A stretch of 64,000 nt of DNA from Lachnospiraceae bacterium (GTDB lineage: Bacteria; Bacillota; Clostridia; Lachnospirales; Lachnospiraceae). Under the pieces are notes generated by a model, which did not search any database, was not told the origin of the DNA, and worked only from the letters and a program-made list of their open reading frames with translations. The DNA lies in contig SVFF01000007.1 of NCBI GenBank assembly GCA_015057005.1, forward strand, positions 1 to 64,000, written 5' to 3'. Positions 24,204 through 32,348 of this stretch are shown here, piece after piece (positions within the stretch are counted from its first letter, which is position 1; each line of letters begins with the position of its first letter). A program made the position numbers and the translations under genes.

Positions 24204-26705
24204 ATGCAAGAAAGAAAAGATAGCCATAGTGAAGAAATAATTAACGCTTATCGGCATATGGAGTTGTTGCCTAGTCATTTGTTTGTTTTGCTGAAGAATT
24301 ATTCTGAACAGATGAATGGGGAGATCGCTCGACATAATCTGACATTAAGTGAAATTGAAAATGAATTTCGAAATAAGAAAAATACAATAGAAATTCAGAA
24401 AAAGAATGCATACAACGAAGCGATAATTGCGAAACAGACGATTTTGGCGCAGTTGCAAGACCTTGAAAACCACGAGATGGACTCGGAGGCAGAATATAGT
24501 AATAATATTGATTTTGTGCCAACATCGCGCATTAAAGTTATTTCTACTATCAGGAAAAAGTTAACAAGGGTCATACAGAAGATTGAAGGAAAAGAAGCTA
24601 AAAATAAACAGGAATGTGACATTGCATATTTTCGAGTAACTGAACAAGCAAATAGAATTTTTGCTGAAAAAATAAAAAATGCAGATAAAATTCATCATGC
24701 ACAGTTAGGGGCTATAATTGAGGAATACAACATAGCATTGAAGGGTGAATATCAAAGAACAAAATCATGCATAGAATTGATTTATGATTCGTCGAAAAGA
24801 GTTTTGTTGGACTTGGGGTTAGAAACTCAGCATTCATTACATGAGATATTACAAGTAAAGATTCCAGCAATTGAGAATTTTATTGCTGCAAAAAATAATC
24901 CGATTGCTGTAGAAATGGGGAATCTGTCTCTTGATTTTGATGAATGGAAAGAAATTCCTCATGTTGAACCAATGCTAGAACTCATACGGGAAAAATTTTC
25001 ATATGCGCTACAATATGTTGATGGTAAGTCAATTTTGCAGCTGCCGTTTGGGCGGGGATTTGAAAAGGCTAATATTAACATGCTTATACAACATGATAAT
25101 ATAAGTAGACAGCAAGCATTAGATTACATACGTGCAATAGAAATGAGATTATTTATGAGTTTGCCGTGTGGGAAATTTAGAGCTACTATGATTGATCCAT
25201 TGGATGCAGGAAATAATTTTTTTATGTTTTCATGTTTGGGTGAGGTTGATGAGCAGATTATTTCTACTAAAATATGGAGTGATTCATCGTGTATCAAAGA
25301 AAAGTTAAATTTGTTGATGGGTCAAATTGAACATGTATTTCAAGATTGCTTAAAAAATGAATTCGATAATATAATTGAATATAACAAGTATGTAGGAAAA
25401 AAGTCAGAACTATTGCAGGCGTTGTTTGTTGTTGATTTCCCACGACATTTTGACCGTGAATCATGTGAGATGCTTAAAAAAATTGTATGTTATGGCTATA
25501 AGTGTGGCATATACACGTTTATAGTCGGAGCTGAACAAGATATTAAAGAAAGCTCATTCAATTTAAATAAGATTCTGCAGTCAATGGAACAAATGACATA
25601 TAAAGAAGGTAAATTGCAGTATCAATTTGGTAATATGAATCAGTTGGTGAAGCCAATTACATTGCCTTCGAGGCAGGAACAAAATAAGATTTTTGAAATT
25701 ATTAAGGATGGAATCAAAATATCCGAAAATGAACCAGTGTCTTTTGATGAAATTTCAGGTGGATTGACTAAAAAAAATGAAAAGTGGTTTATGTATTCGG
25801 GTGAAAATGGTATAGATATACCGATAGGTCAAGATGCTTCTATGAAATCTGTTCATCTTCATTTGGGCGGAGAAAGGGTTGTGCAACATCATGTGTTAAT
25901 AACAGGTACTATAGGATCCGGAAAGTCTACGTTACTACATACAATTATCATGAGTACACTATTAAGATATTCGCCAGAAACTGTACAAATGTATCTTCTT
26001 GATTTTACTGGTGTAGAATTCAAAATATATGCTGAAAGTAAATTGCCGAACTTTAGAGTCGTTTCTTTAGATACGAAGCCAGAATATGCTCTTGCTATAT
26101 TACAGTATCTAAAACAAGAGAAAGATGAGCGAGCATTGATGTTGCGTGATAAGCAATGTAATAATATTGACCAGTACAATAAGATTGCAGAGACTGCTTT
26201 GGATGATGAAATTCATAAATTACCAAGATTGGTTGTTATTATTGATGAATTTTGTAAAATATTTTCGAGTTCAAACTACAATGTTGCCAAAGAAGGTGAA
26301 TTTTTACTCGAAGAGATTGTAAGAGAGGGACATGTATTAGGCATTCATATGGTTTTAGCTTCGCCGATTTTACCAGATAACCTTGTGAGAATATATGTTC
26401 GGATGGCGAACCGTATTGTATTTCGATCAATACCTGAGACTACTCAATATATTTTAGATGATAGTAATGAAATTATAAACTCATTAGTTAATTTTAAGGC
26501 AGGAAAAGCTATCTTAAATGATGGTGGTGGTCTCAGACATGCGAACCATTCTTTGAGGGTTGCATTCTTTCGGGATGAAGAGCGAAAGGAATTGTTAGAA
26601 AGAATTAGTTCGAGACAAAAGGAAATATATGGATGGTTCGAAATGGAGAAAACGAGGTTATCCCGTTCTTGTATTCAGGATAAAAATGAAAATCTACTTA
26701 TATAG
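24204..26705 (+). CDS. Second FtsK/EssC-like ATPase
   Basis: An 833-residue paralogue of the ATPase at 15663: coiled-coil N-terminus (residues 1-210), an intermediate domain, then an FtsK/HerA domain with Walker A GTIGSGKST (about 568-576) and Walker B LVVIIDEFCK (about 675-684). The two are similar through the ATPase core (LLHTIIMSTLLRYSPE against LLHMIMTSAIMHYSPS). It lacks the third, decayed ATPase domain and the C-terminal extension of its partner. No membrane helix is seen. Start: AGGAGGAT ten bases before ATG. The two proteins could form a mixed hexamer or serve two substrates; this is inference. Confidence 0.85.
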   Translation: MQERKDSHSEEIINAYRHMELLPSHLFVLLKNYSEQMNGEIARHNLTLSEIENEFRNKKNTIEIQKKNAYNEAIIAKQTILAQLQDLENHEMDSEAEYSNNIDFVPTSRIKVISTIRKKLTRVIQKIEGKEAKNKQECDIAYFRVTEQANRIFAEKIKNADKIHHAQLGAIIEEYNIALKGEYQRTKSCIELIYDSSKRVLLDLGLETQHSLHEILQVKIPAIENFIAAKNNPIAVEMGNLSLDFDEWKEIPHVEPMLELIREKFSYALQYVDGKSILQLPFGRGFEKANINMLIQHDNISRQQALDYIRAIEMRLFMSLPCGKFRATMIDPLDAGNNFFMFSCLGEVDEQIISTKIWSDSSCIKEKLNLLMGQIEHVFQDCLKNEFDNIIEYNKYVGKKSELLQALFVVDFPRHFDRESCEMLKKIVCYGYKCGIYTFIVGAEQDIKESSFNLNKILQSMEQMTYKEGKLQYQFGNMNQLVKPITLPSRQEQNKIFEIIKDGIKISENEPVSFDEISGGLTKKNEKWFMYSGENGIDIPIGQDASMKSVHLHLGGERVVQHHVLITGTIGSGKSTLLHTIIMSTLLRYSPETVQMYLLDFTGVEFKIYAESKLPNFRVVSLDTKPEYALAILQYLKQEKDERALMLRDKQCNNIDQYNKIAETALDDEIHKLPRLVVIIDEFCKIFSSSNYNVAKEGEFLLEEIVREGHVLGIHMVLASPILPDNLVRIYVRMANRIVFRSIPETTQYILDDSNEIINSLVNFKAGKAILNDGGGLRHANHSLRVAFFRDEERKELLERISSRQKEIYGWFEMEKTRLSRSCIQDKNENLLI

Positions 26706-26928
26706 TTTGTAAAAAATGGTTCAGTACTTCGATGTTTATAATCGAAATGTCTGTTTTGGGGGGAGAAGAAATTGCATAGATTTATTATAGGATGGAAGGG
26801 AGTACAGACGAAGTCTAGGGCTGGTAGCTTAGCCAGTCCAAGAAATCGTCCGCACCCCCCACTCCCACTCATTCTTCAATCTAAACCGATATCTCTATAC
26901 TATCAACACTAGTGGCGCTCCTATACAT

Positions 26929-27675
26929 TTATTTACAATCATGTTCGTCCACTATCATAGGCATCAATGATTCTGCTATTTTCTTTAGGACAACAAGTCG
27001 ACATTCCTCTACGGTTACATTTGAGGCTTTGGGACAGTCAAATGTAACCGTGGAGTCATCCATACAAATGGCTACGTTTATGCAATCGTTTTCTGCTTCC
27101 ACAAGGGCTAAGCCGATTGAACTGTTAGCTGCTTCTTGTGCAATGTGTGCCAATTTGCACGGATCTTCCTGCGAAATCAAGAGATACTTTTTTCTTTCGG
27201 CATTACAATGGGTTAATGTTCCGGTGAGTACATCCGGAGCTTTCGAAAAACAAGATGAGAACGTAGGACCAATTATGTTATAGAATTCCATTGCAGAGAC
27301 AGTCTTTTGGCGAACTCTTAATATTCGGATGATGTCGTCGTAAAGATCCTCGACTTCTTTTTTGGAACAAAAAGGAGCACTTTGGAGGACTGTCTTTTTG
27401 AGCATTTCAAGATCCGTAGGAGAATTTCTCTTACAAAATTCTAATAATAGGTTGTCAAATTCTTGCCTCGTTACTCCTTCAAAGTATTCTCCGTCAATAT
27501 CGATTACCGTTTTCTGAATCAACCAGTCATCCTCGCTATTTACCAGCAGGTTATATTCCGTTCCATCTTTGTGGATTTGATCGAACACAGCATAACATTT
27601 GCCATCCAGCAAAACGCCATTCTGTTTTTTGAAGAAAAGTTTTATTCTCGCTAATAATTTGCTTTTTTTATCCAT
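26929..27675 (-). CDS. Hypothetical protein, last gene of a minus-strand trio
   Basis: 248 residues from ATG 27675 (AAGGAGC five bases upstream); the frame runs further up, but only into the preceding gene. The N-terminal half is mixed alpha/beta (LVNSEDDWLIQKTVIDIDGE). The C-terminal half resembles a small alpha/beta domain with a repeated 'lifis..' pattern and Cys scattered throughout. No family is recognised, and no signal peptide or membrane segment is seen. It converges on the second ATPase gene without a clear terminator between them. Confidence 0.65.
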   Translation of the reverse strand: MDKKSKLLARIKLFFKKQNGVLLDGKCYAVFDQIHKDGTEYNLLVNSEDDWLIQKTVIDIDGEYFEGVTRQEFDNLLLEFCKRNSPTDLEMLKKTVLQSAPFCSKKEVEDLYDDIIRILRVRQKTVSAMEFYNIIGPTFSSCFSKAPDVLTGTLTHCNAERKKYLLISQEDPCKLAHIAQEAANSSIGLALVEAENDCINVAICMDDSTVTFDCPKASNVTVEECRLVVLKKIAESLMPMIVDEHDCK

Positions 27676-27716
27676 AAATTGCTCCTTGATTTGAATTCCT
27701 CTAAGATATACTGGTG

Positions 27717-28373
27717 TTAATAATTCTCGTCCGACAGAGAGAAAAAGAGAGGATACATTTTTGTATAGGTACCTATAAGGTCGCGCAATATCGGATCTTC
27801 CATAATACTGCATAGACCTAAGATGTTTTCAAGACGCTCCAACGCCTCATAGAAATCTTGGCGAAATTCGTGGAGTACACCGCTGGAGTCTCGAAAGTGA
27901 TAAAGCATACACAGGAAGAAATAGCTGTTTGTATAATCAATGCGGGGCCACTCTTCATACCGGATAACAGAGATGACATCTATACCTATATCTGCCTTGA
28001 TAATTGCCTCTATTATTTGCTTCCTTTCTTTATCATTATCCAACTGCATATATAGTTCAGCAGCAAAGCGAACACATTCCGACATTTTGCCAGCATTCGC
28101 TATTAATGTTACATACACTTCCAATAAAGTGCTTCTTATAGAGTCCTCGTTCCTGTTTCTATTTAGAAACAGATAATAGAAACTCATCTTGGCTGAAATA
28201 ACAATGGTGGCTCCGATATCGGGCGCCTTTTTGTTGATTTCTGAGATGTAAGGTGCTAAAGCATTTAATATGCCGCATACGCTGGCTTCTTTTTCTTTCT
28301 CTAATTTTTCCCAAAACAAATCACAATCAATTGGAACGTGCATATTTCTCAATGCGTTTATAATTTCATTCAT
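27717..28373 (-). CDS. Hypothetical helical protein
   Basis: A 218-residue, mostly helical protein with TPR-like character (SECVRFAAELYMQLDNDKER), no membrane helix and no recognised family. It lies 41 bases before the following minus-strand gene and 40 after the preceding one, so the three form one operon. It could be a chaperone or immunity-type partner of the adjacent toxin-like locus, though nothing in the sequence proves it. Confidence 0.65.
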   Translation of the reverse strand: MNEIINALRNMHVPIDCDLFWEKLEKEKEASVCGILNALAPYISEINKKAPDIGATIVISAKMSFYYLFLNRNRNEDSIRSTLLEVYVTLIANAGKMSECVRFAAELYMQLDNDKERKQIIEAIIKADIGIDVISVIRYEEWPRIDYTNSYFFLCMLYHFRDSSGVLHEFRQDFYEALERLENILGLCSIMEDPILRDLIGTYTKMYPLFFSLSDENY

Positions 28374-28413
28374 AAAACACCTACATTTTCCGAACTGGTT
28401 CTTGATACATTAG

Positions 28414-28854
28414 TTAATAAAGAGTAAATACCGATATCAACTGGTTGACAAGTGAAAATATGCTTTCTAAATGCACATTCTTATTTGTTACTGTAGATTC
28501 AATGCAGAGGCTAAGTCTTTTACCGCGATGCATTTCAGAAAAGAAGTGCAGGGGAGAAGTGAAGCCTGGAAGCCAATAGCTATTTTCGCATAGTAGAATC
28601 CGGTCGATTTTATCAATATGTTCCCCGATGTCACCAATCGGTATAAAACAATATTCAGCCCGTATTGTAACTGGATTAGAGGTTTTGTCCAATGAAACCA
28701 GGAGTGTCGGATTCTCCTGGGTTTTCGAAGGGAAGAATGCGTCTTCTTCTGATTCCAGACCTAATTCAATAAGATTCAGAGTAATTGAGATTTTTTTGTG
28801 ATGAGTTTGCTCATTAAACTGATCAGTAACTTCATTCATAATAATATTTCTCAT
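28414..28854 (-). CDS. Hypothetical protein, first gene of a minus-strand trio
   Basis: 146 residues, predicted mainly beta with a helical end (SPLHFFSEMHRGKRLSLCIE). GAAAGG precedes ATG 28854 by 11 bases; an internal ATG at codon 6 is an alternative start. Family unknown. A sigma-A promoter with TTGACA and a palindrome-like AATAACGTTTATT motif lie upstream, so this operon may share the regulator encoded at 30256. Confidence 0.6.
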   Translation of the reverse strand: MRNIIMNEVTDQFNEQTHHKKISITLNLIELGLESEEDAFFPSKTQENPTLLVSLDKTSNPVTIRAEYCFIPIGDIGEHIDKIDRILLCENSYWLPGFTSPLHFFSEMHRGKRLSLCIESTVTNKNVHLESIFSLVNQLISVFTLY

Positions 28855-28955
28855 TGTATGCGCTACCTTTCATATTCAGTATATATTGAATTTAGTTCAT
28901 GTGTTTTAGAACACTCTAATAAGAAGATACATAAAAACCTTCCTATTGTGTTTCT

Positions 28956-29020
28956 ATCTTATAATACAAAAATACAAATGTCAATAAAATAAACGCATAA
29001 ATGTTAATAACGTTTATTAC
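28956..29020 (-). promoter_or_regulatory. Promoter of the minus-strand trio with an upstream operator-like motif
   Basis: On the minus strand: -35 TTGACA (28984-28979), 17 bases, -10 TAAGAT (28961-28956). Just upstream is the motif TAATAACGTTTATTAC (29005-29020), the same AATAACGTTTATT core found inside the promoter at 31325, where it would be bound by the HTH regulator. Confidence 0.55.
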
Positions 29021-29062
29021 AGACTGAGAGACAAATTAGCTTTGATATATAGGTAAATAAAA

Positions 29063-29094
29063 AGGATACTTCCTTATTGAATTGGAAGTATCCT
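29063..29094 (-). terminator. Terminator of the decarboxylase-like operon
   Basis: AGGATACTTCC pairs with GGAAGTATCCT (11 bp, perfect). On the minus strand the stem is followed by TTTTTATTT, giving a good rho-independent terminator eight bases after the decarboxylase-like gene. Confidence 0.8.
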
Positions 29095-29101
29095 CTAAAA
29101 G

Positions 29102-30244
29102 TTAAAGCGATTCTTTGAATTTTTGATAAGAGTTTCGGTATATCAATCGATGTGTGTTATTCTCGTCGATGAGTACTATATCAGGAAGTTGTAAACCGCA
29201 GAAATTAGATGAGGCTCCAATGCTGTAAGCAAGCTGTCCTTCAATTATGAGCTGATCGCCAGGGTGGAGTTCAGAGTTGAAACTGTACTGTCCGGTTCCA
29301 AGTTGATCCCCACTCAGACAAGAGCAACCTGCCAAGGTGTATAAATACTGTCCGGTTCCATTAAATTCAGCGCCATGTACAATAGGAGCCAGAGAAAAGT
29401 TCATAAAATCAAGTTGGGCAAATGGCGAACAATCTAAAATGGCAGTATACCCGTTTGAGGTATGAACGATGTCTTGAATGGTGGTGACAAATAAACCGGC
29501 CCCATTTGCAAAAAGGCATTCCCCTGGTTCCAATATAACTTGAACCTGATATTTTTGTTGAATAGAGTTAATAACAGAGATTATGCCTTTAAGATCGAAG
29601 GAAGGGCTGGTTAATTGAATACCTCCCCCAAACGAAATAAATTTACACATGGGATTCTGCAAAAAATCTGAAAATTGATTTTCTACTGTTTCAAGTGTGC
29701 GTTTTAAATTAGTCAAGTCGTCTCTGAATAAGCAATGGAACATTAATCCGGAAAAAGTTTTATGAATGTAGTCACGATGAGTATGGAATTCGTCTGCTAG
29801 CACACCGAAATGGGAACCATCTCTGCAAGGATTTACGAAGGTATTATTTTTTGAAAAAATATTAGGGTTGATTCGTAGTCCTAACTGCTTATCTTTGCAT
29901 TCATGATGAAATGTTTTTGCTTGTGAAATACTGTTGAATACGATATAGTCGGACTGGCTGCTTATGCTGGAAAAGTCACGAAGATTATACGCAGGACTGT
30001 ATGTAAAAACCTCAAAACCGTGCTCTTTAGCCAGACGAGCTTCATAAAGACTGGCAGCCGTCATTCCGAAAAGGTAAGGTTTAAAATAATCATATAATTG
30101 ATGCACACTAAATGCCTTTTGTGTCATGTATATTTTACAACCTGTTTCGCGGGAAATATACTTAATTTTTTCTAAGTTACTGCGTAAATTTTCCAGGACA
30201 ACAACATGTGCAGGCGTTTGAATATTGGAAAAGCGATGCTCCAT
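29102..30244 (-). CDS. Carboxynorspermidine-decarboxylase-like PLP enzyme
   Basis: A 380-residue fold-type III (alanine-racemase-like) PLP enzyme. Features match the NspC/carboxynorspermidine decarboxylase group: PLP Lys in MTQKAFS (K43), SLYEARLAKEHG, the glycine loop SFGGGIQLT, LEPGECLF, and the dimer-site Cys in GCSCLSGD (near 315). The enzyme would remove CO2 from a carboxylated polyamine to give spermidine or norspermidine. The usual partner, carboxyspermidine dehydrogenase, is not in the window, so it may act on another substrate. AAAGGAG precedes ATG 30244. It follows the regulator gene by 11 bases and is co-transcribed with it. Confidence 0.75.
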   Translation of the reverse strand: MEHRFSNIQTPAHVVVLENLRSNLEKIKYISRETGCKIYMTQKAFSVHQLYDYFKPYLFGMTAASLYEARLAKEHGFEVFTYSPAYNLRDFSSISSQSDYIVFNSISQAKTFHHECKDKQLGLRINPNIFSKNNTFVNPCRDGSHFGVLADEFHTHRDYIHKTFSGLMFHCLFRDDLTNLKRTLETVENQFSDFLQNPMCKFISFGGGIQLTSPSFDLKGIISVINSIQQKYQVQVILEPGECLFANGAGLFVTTIQDIVHTSNGYTAILDCSPFAQLDFMNFSLAPIVHGAEFNGTGQYLYTLAGCSCLSGDQLGTGQYSFNSELHPGDQLIIEGQLAYSIGASSNFCGLQLPDIVLIDENNTHRLIYRNSYQKFKESL

Positions 30245-30255
30245 AATGTCTCCTT

Positions 30256-31203
30256 TTACTGAAGGTTTCGATCTTGGACGTTTTCGGCATAGTACTCCTG
30301 AAGGAGACGATAAGTTTCAGAAGAAAAGTTTAAACTGCAAATATCGTGAGCTTTTAGTAGCTTTTGGTATTTGGAAGAGTTGACATGTTCCAGATTCTGC
30401 TGAATTTCTTCGAAACCCAAAAAAGAAAAATAGTTGTAATCCTCTGGTGAGAATGCATACACAAAAAGACTTCTGAAAAAAATTCCTTCTTGAGCTTGAT
30501 CATATATGGTTTTTATAAAACGATCCAGGAGAAGGCGTTTATATACATTAGCATTGTAAGTGGCATTGAGATGGAAGTTTAAAACGAAAATGTCTCTTAT
30601 TTCTCTGGAATAAATCTTTATATCATTTCTGATGTCAAGACTCGATTCATCAAAAGTATATATTTCTGCGGCATGCTCATTCTCAATTGGTATGAATGAG
30701 AAATCCCCTATGATTTGATTTTGTATACTATCATAGGCGATTATGGAACAATCGGGATAATGCTTTATTAACTCAGCACACTGAGTAGGGGTCCATTCAT
30801 GACCTTTTATATTTTCATCAAAGTTTTCCATATCTGCTTTCACAAAAGCAATTCCCACTTTATTTGGGTCTAGAGAATCCTTATTTTGACTTGTAAGTAT
30901 TTGGTTGATTTCGTAGAATGGGCCAAATATTACATTATCAGAGATATAGGTGTTTGTCTGGTCTGCGTGGGAGGACATGGAAGTACTTATTTTTTCTTTG
31001 AGTTCATCTATGGATAAACCCAATCCCATGGATAGGCCGATTAGAACTCTGGTAGAGGGTTCTTTTTTTCTGGAGGGGTTGCGTAAGATTCTATAGATAT
31101 CCTCTGGATATAGTTTGACTGGCTTGTCCTTGTAAAACTCGCAAAACTCTAAAACGGAGATTCCCTTTTCTTTTAAATGATCTTCGATAATTTGTTTTAA
31201 CAT
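30256..31203 (-). CDS. HTH regulator fused to an acetyltransferase-like domain
   Basis: 315 residues from ATG 31203 (GGAGGT six bases upstream). Residues 1-75 contain a helix-turn-helix of XRE/phage-repressor type (KLYPEDIYRILRNPSRKKEP, then GLGLSIDELKEK). Residues about 120-290 look like a GNAT-type N-acetyltransferase fold (IIGDFSFIP ... FLGFEEIQQ). GNATs act on amines and the next gene is a polyamine-type decarboxylase, so a polyamine-sensing repressor is an attractive guess. Palindromic AACGTT-type sites lie just upstream of its start and in the divergent promoter. Confidence 0.65.
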   Translation of the reverse strand: MLKQIIEDHLKEKGISVLEFCEFYKDKPVKLYPEDIYRILRNPSRKKEPSTRVLIGLSMGLGLSIDELKEKISTSMSSHADQTNTYISDNVIFGPFYEINQILTSQNKDSLDPNKVGIAFVKADMENFDENIKGHEWTPTQCAELIKHYPDCSIIAYDSIQNQIIGDFSFIPIENEHAAEIYTFDESSLDIRNDIKIYSREIRDIFVLNFHLNATYNANVYKRLLLDRFIKTIYDQAQEGIFFRSLFVYAFSPEDYNYFSFLGFEEIQQNLEHVNSSKYQKLLKAHDICSLNFSSETYRLLQEYYAENVQDRNLQ

Positions 31204-31268
31204 TGTGTTACCTCCATAATATCTTACAACCACATAGTATATATGTTTTTTTTGTTTGTCAAGAAAAA

Positions 31269-31284
31269 AACGTTAATTAACGTT
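31269..31284. promoter_or_regulatory. 16-bp perfect palindrome operator
   Basis: AACGTTAATTAACGTT is its own reverse complement. It stands 66 bases ahead of the HTH regulator start and about 50 bases from the divergent promoter, the expected place for an autoregulatory operator. Confidence 0.65.
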
Positions 31285-31324
31285 TTGAGATGTCGCGTGT
31301 GGAAGAAAAGAAAGCCATCAAACC

Positions 31325-31353
31325 TTGACAAAAACGTGAATAACGTTTATTGT
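31325..31353 (+). promoter_or_regulatory. Promoter of the 31413 gene with embedded operator
   Basis: -35 TTGACA (31325-31330), 17-base spacer, -10 TATTGT (31348-31353). The spacer is almost wholly filled by AACGTGAATAACGTTTAT, a second copy of the AACGT/AATAACGTTTATT motif, so a bound repressor would block polymerase directly. Confidence 0.6.
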
Positions 31354-31412
31354 GATAATAAGAGGCGAAAGAGATTAAATGAAAAGAAGATTGGATAAAG
31401 GAGAAAACAGAA

Positions 31413-32285
31413 ATGAAAAAGAGATTCGTCTACTGTAATGTAGAATACGCTGCATTGGAAAAAGAAGTACTTCTTAATGCTGCCCATATGACAGCCAGTT
31501 GCGGAAAGGGAAAAATTAGTGTTCATCTTGCTGATGGGATTACCCTCGAGAGGGCGGAGGCTCCAGAAACAGCAACGCTTAATATTAGAGAAAAGACGTA
31601 CAACATCATAGGAGCTTCATCATTCGAAAAAATGATGCTGATGTGGAAAAACACCCCTACCATTTACGTGCTGGATGCAGAAGTAAATAAATGGAAAGAG
31701 GAGTGGAAGCGCAATAAGCATCGCTTGAAAGAATTAAATATTTCCTTGGTTGGTATAAGGGAATTACCAGACTACCCCAAAACGAAGACTAATAAGCATG
31801 AAAGCAGAAGAAATGCAACTTATTCAAGGGAATACACTTCTTATCAGCGTCATAGGCAGAGCAATATGTCAGAAACAAACGAAGTGTTTACAGAACTGTC
31901 GGAAATGGCAGCGTGTGATAAGAAGAAAACGACACCGGACATTACACAAAGAAATGTGGATATAACATGGGTGAAGACATTAATTTATTCGCTTGTTTCT
32001 GTGGGTATTGCATTTTACGCTCACTGTGGAGTTGCTTTTCCGTATCCTTTTTGGGGAGATTGGTTTGATATCATTATTTCTTTTTGCGTCCTTTGTTTTA
32101 CATGGTGTATCCTGCATGTTGTATATAGTATAACTGAGGAAACAATCTGTACAATTATTAAGCCTGCAATATATAAAAAGAGTAAGGCTGCAGATAAGGA
32201 TTTAATTGTAGCAAAATTAAGTCAAGTATTAACAGGTATTTTGGTTTTGGTTTTTACACCTATTTGTGTATATTTTTGTATTTGA
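31413..32285 (+). CDS. Membrane-anchored protein of unknown function
   Basis: 290 residues. Residues 1-120 are a soluble alpha/beta domain, residues about 120-180 a charged low-complexity linker, and residues about 185-290 hold three hydrophobic helices (TLIYSLVSVGIAFYAHCGVAF, and two more), with the C-terminus in the membrane. It starts after AAAGGAG, and expression is probably controlled by the regulator at 30256 through the operator in its promoter. No family is recognised. Confidence 0.65.
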   Translation: MKKRFVYCNVEYAALEKEVLLNAAHMTASCGKGKISVHLADGITLERAEAPETATLNIREKTYNIIGASSFEKMMLMWKNTPTIYVLDAEVNKWKEEWKRNKHRLKELNISLVGIRELPDYPKTKTNKHESRRNATYSREYTSYQRHRQSNMSETNEVFTELSEMAACDKKKTTPDITQRNVDITWVKTLIYSLVSVGIAFYAHCGVAFPYPFWGDWFDIIISFCVLCFTWCILHVVYSITEETICTIIKPAIYKKSKAADKDLIVAKLSQVLTGILVLVFTPICVYFCI

Positions 32286-32348
32286 GATGGTTAAGCAAAT
32301 AGCATGTGTCATAACAATGGCACAATGATTCTGAAAGGGTGTGAGAAG

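Noticed and set aside
15663..26705. The FtsK-like genes as conjugation or chromosome-translocation ATPases
   Set aside because: They lack membrane helices and the gamma DNA-orienting domain, and their neighbours are small helical proteins and a toxin-like gene rather than transfer genes.
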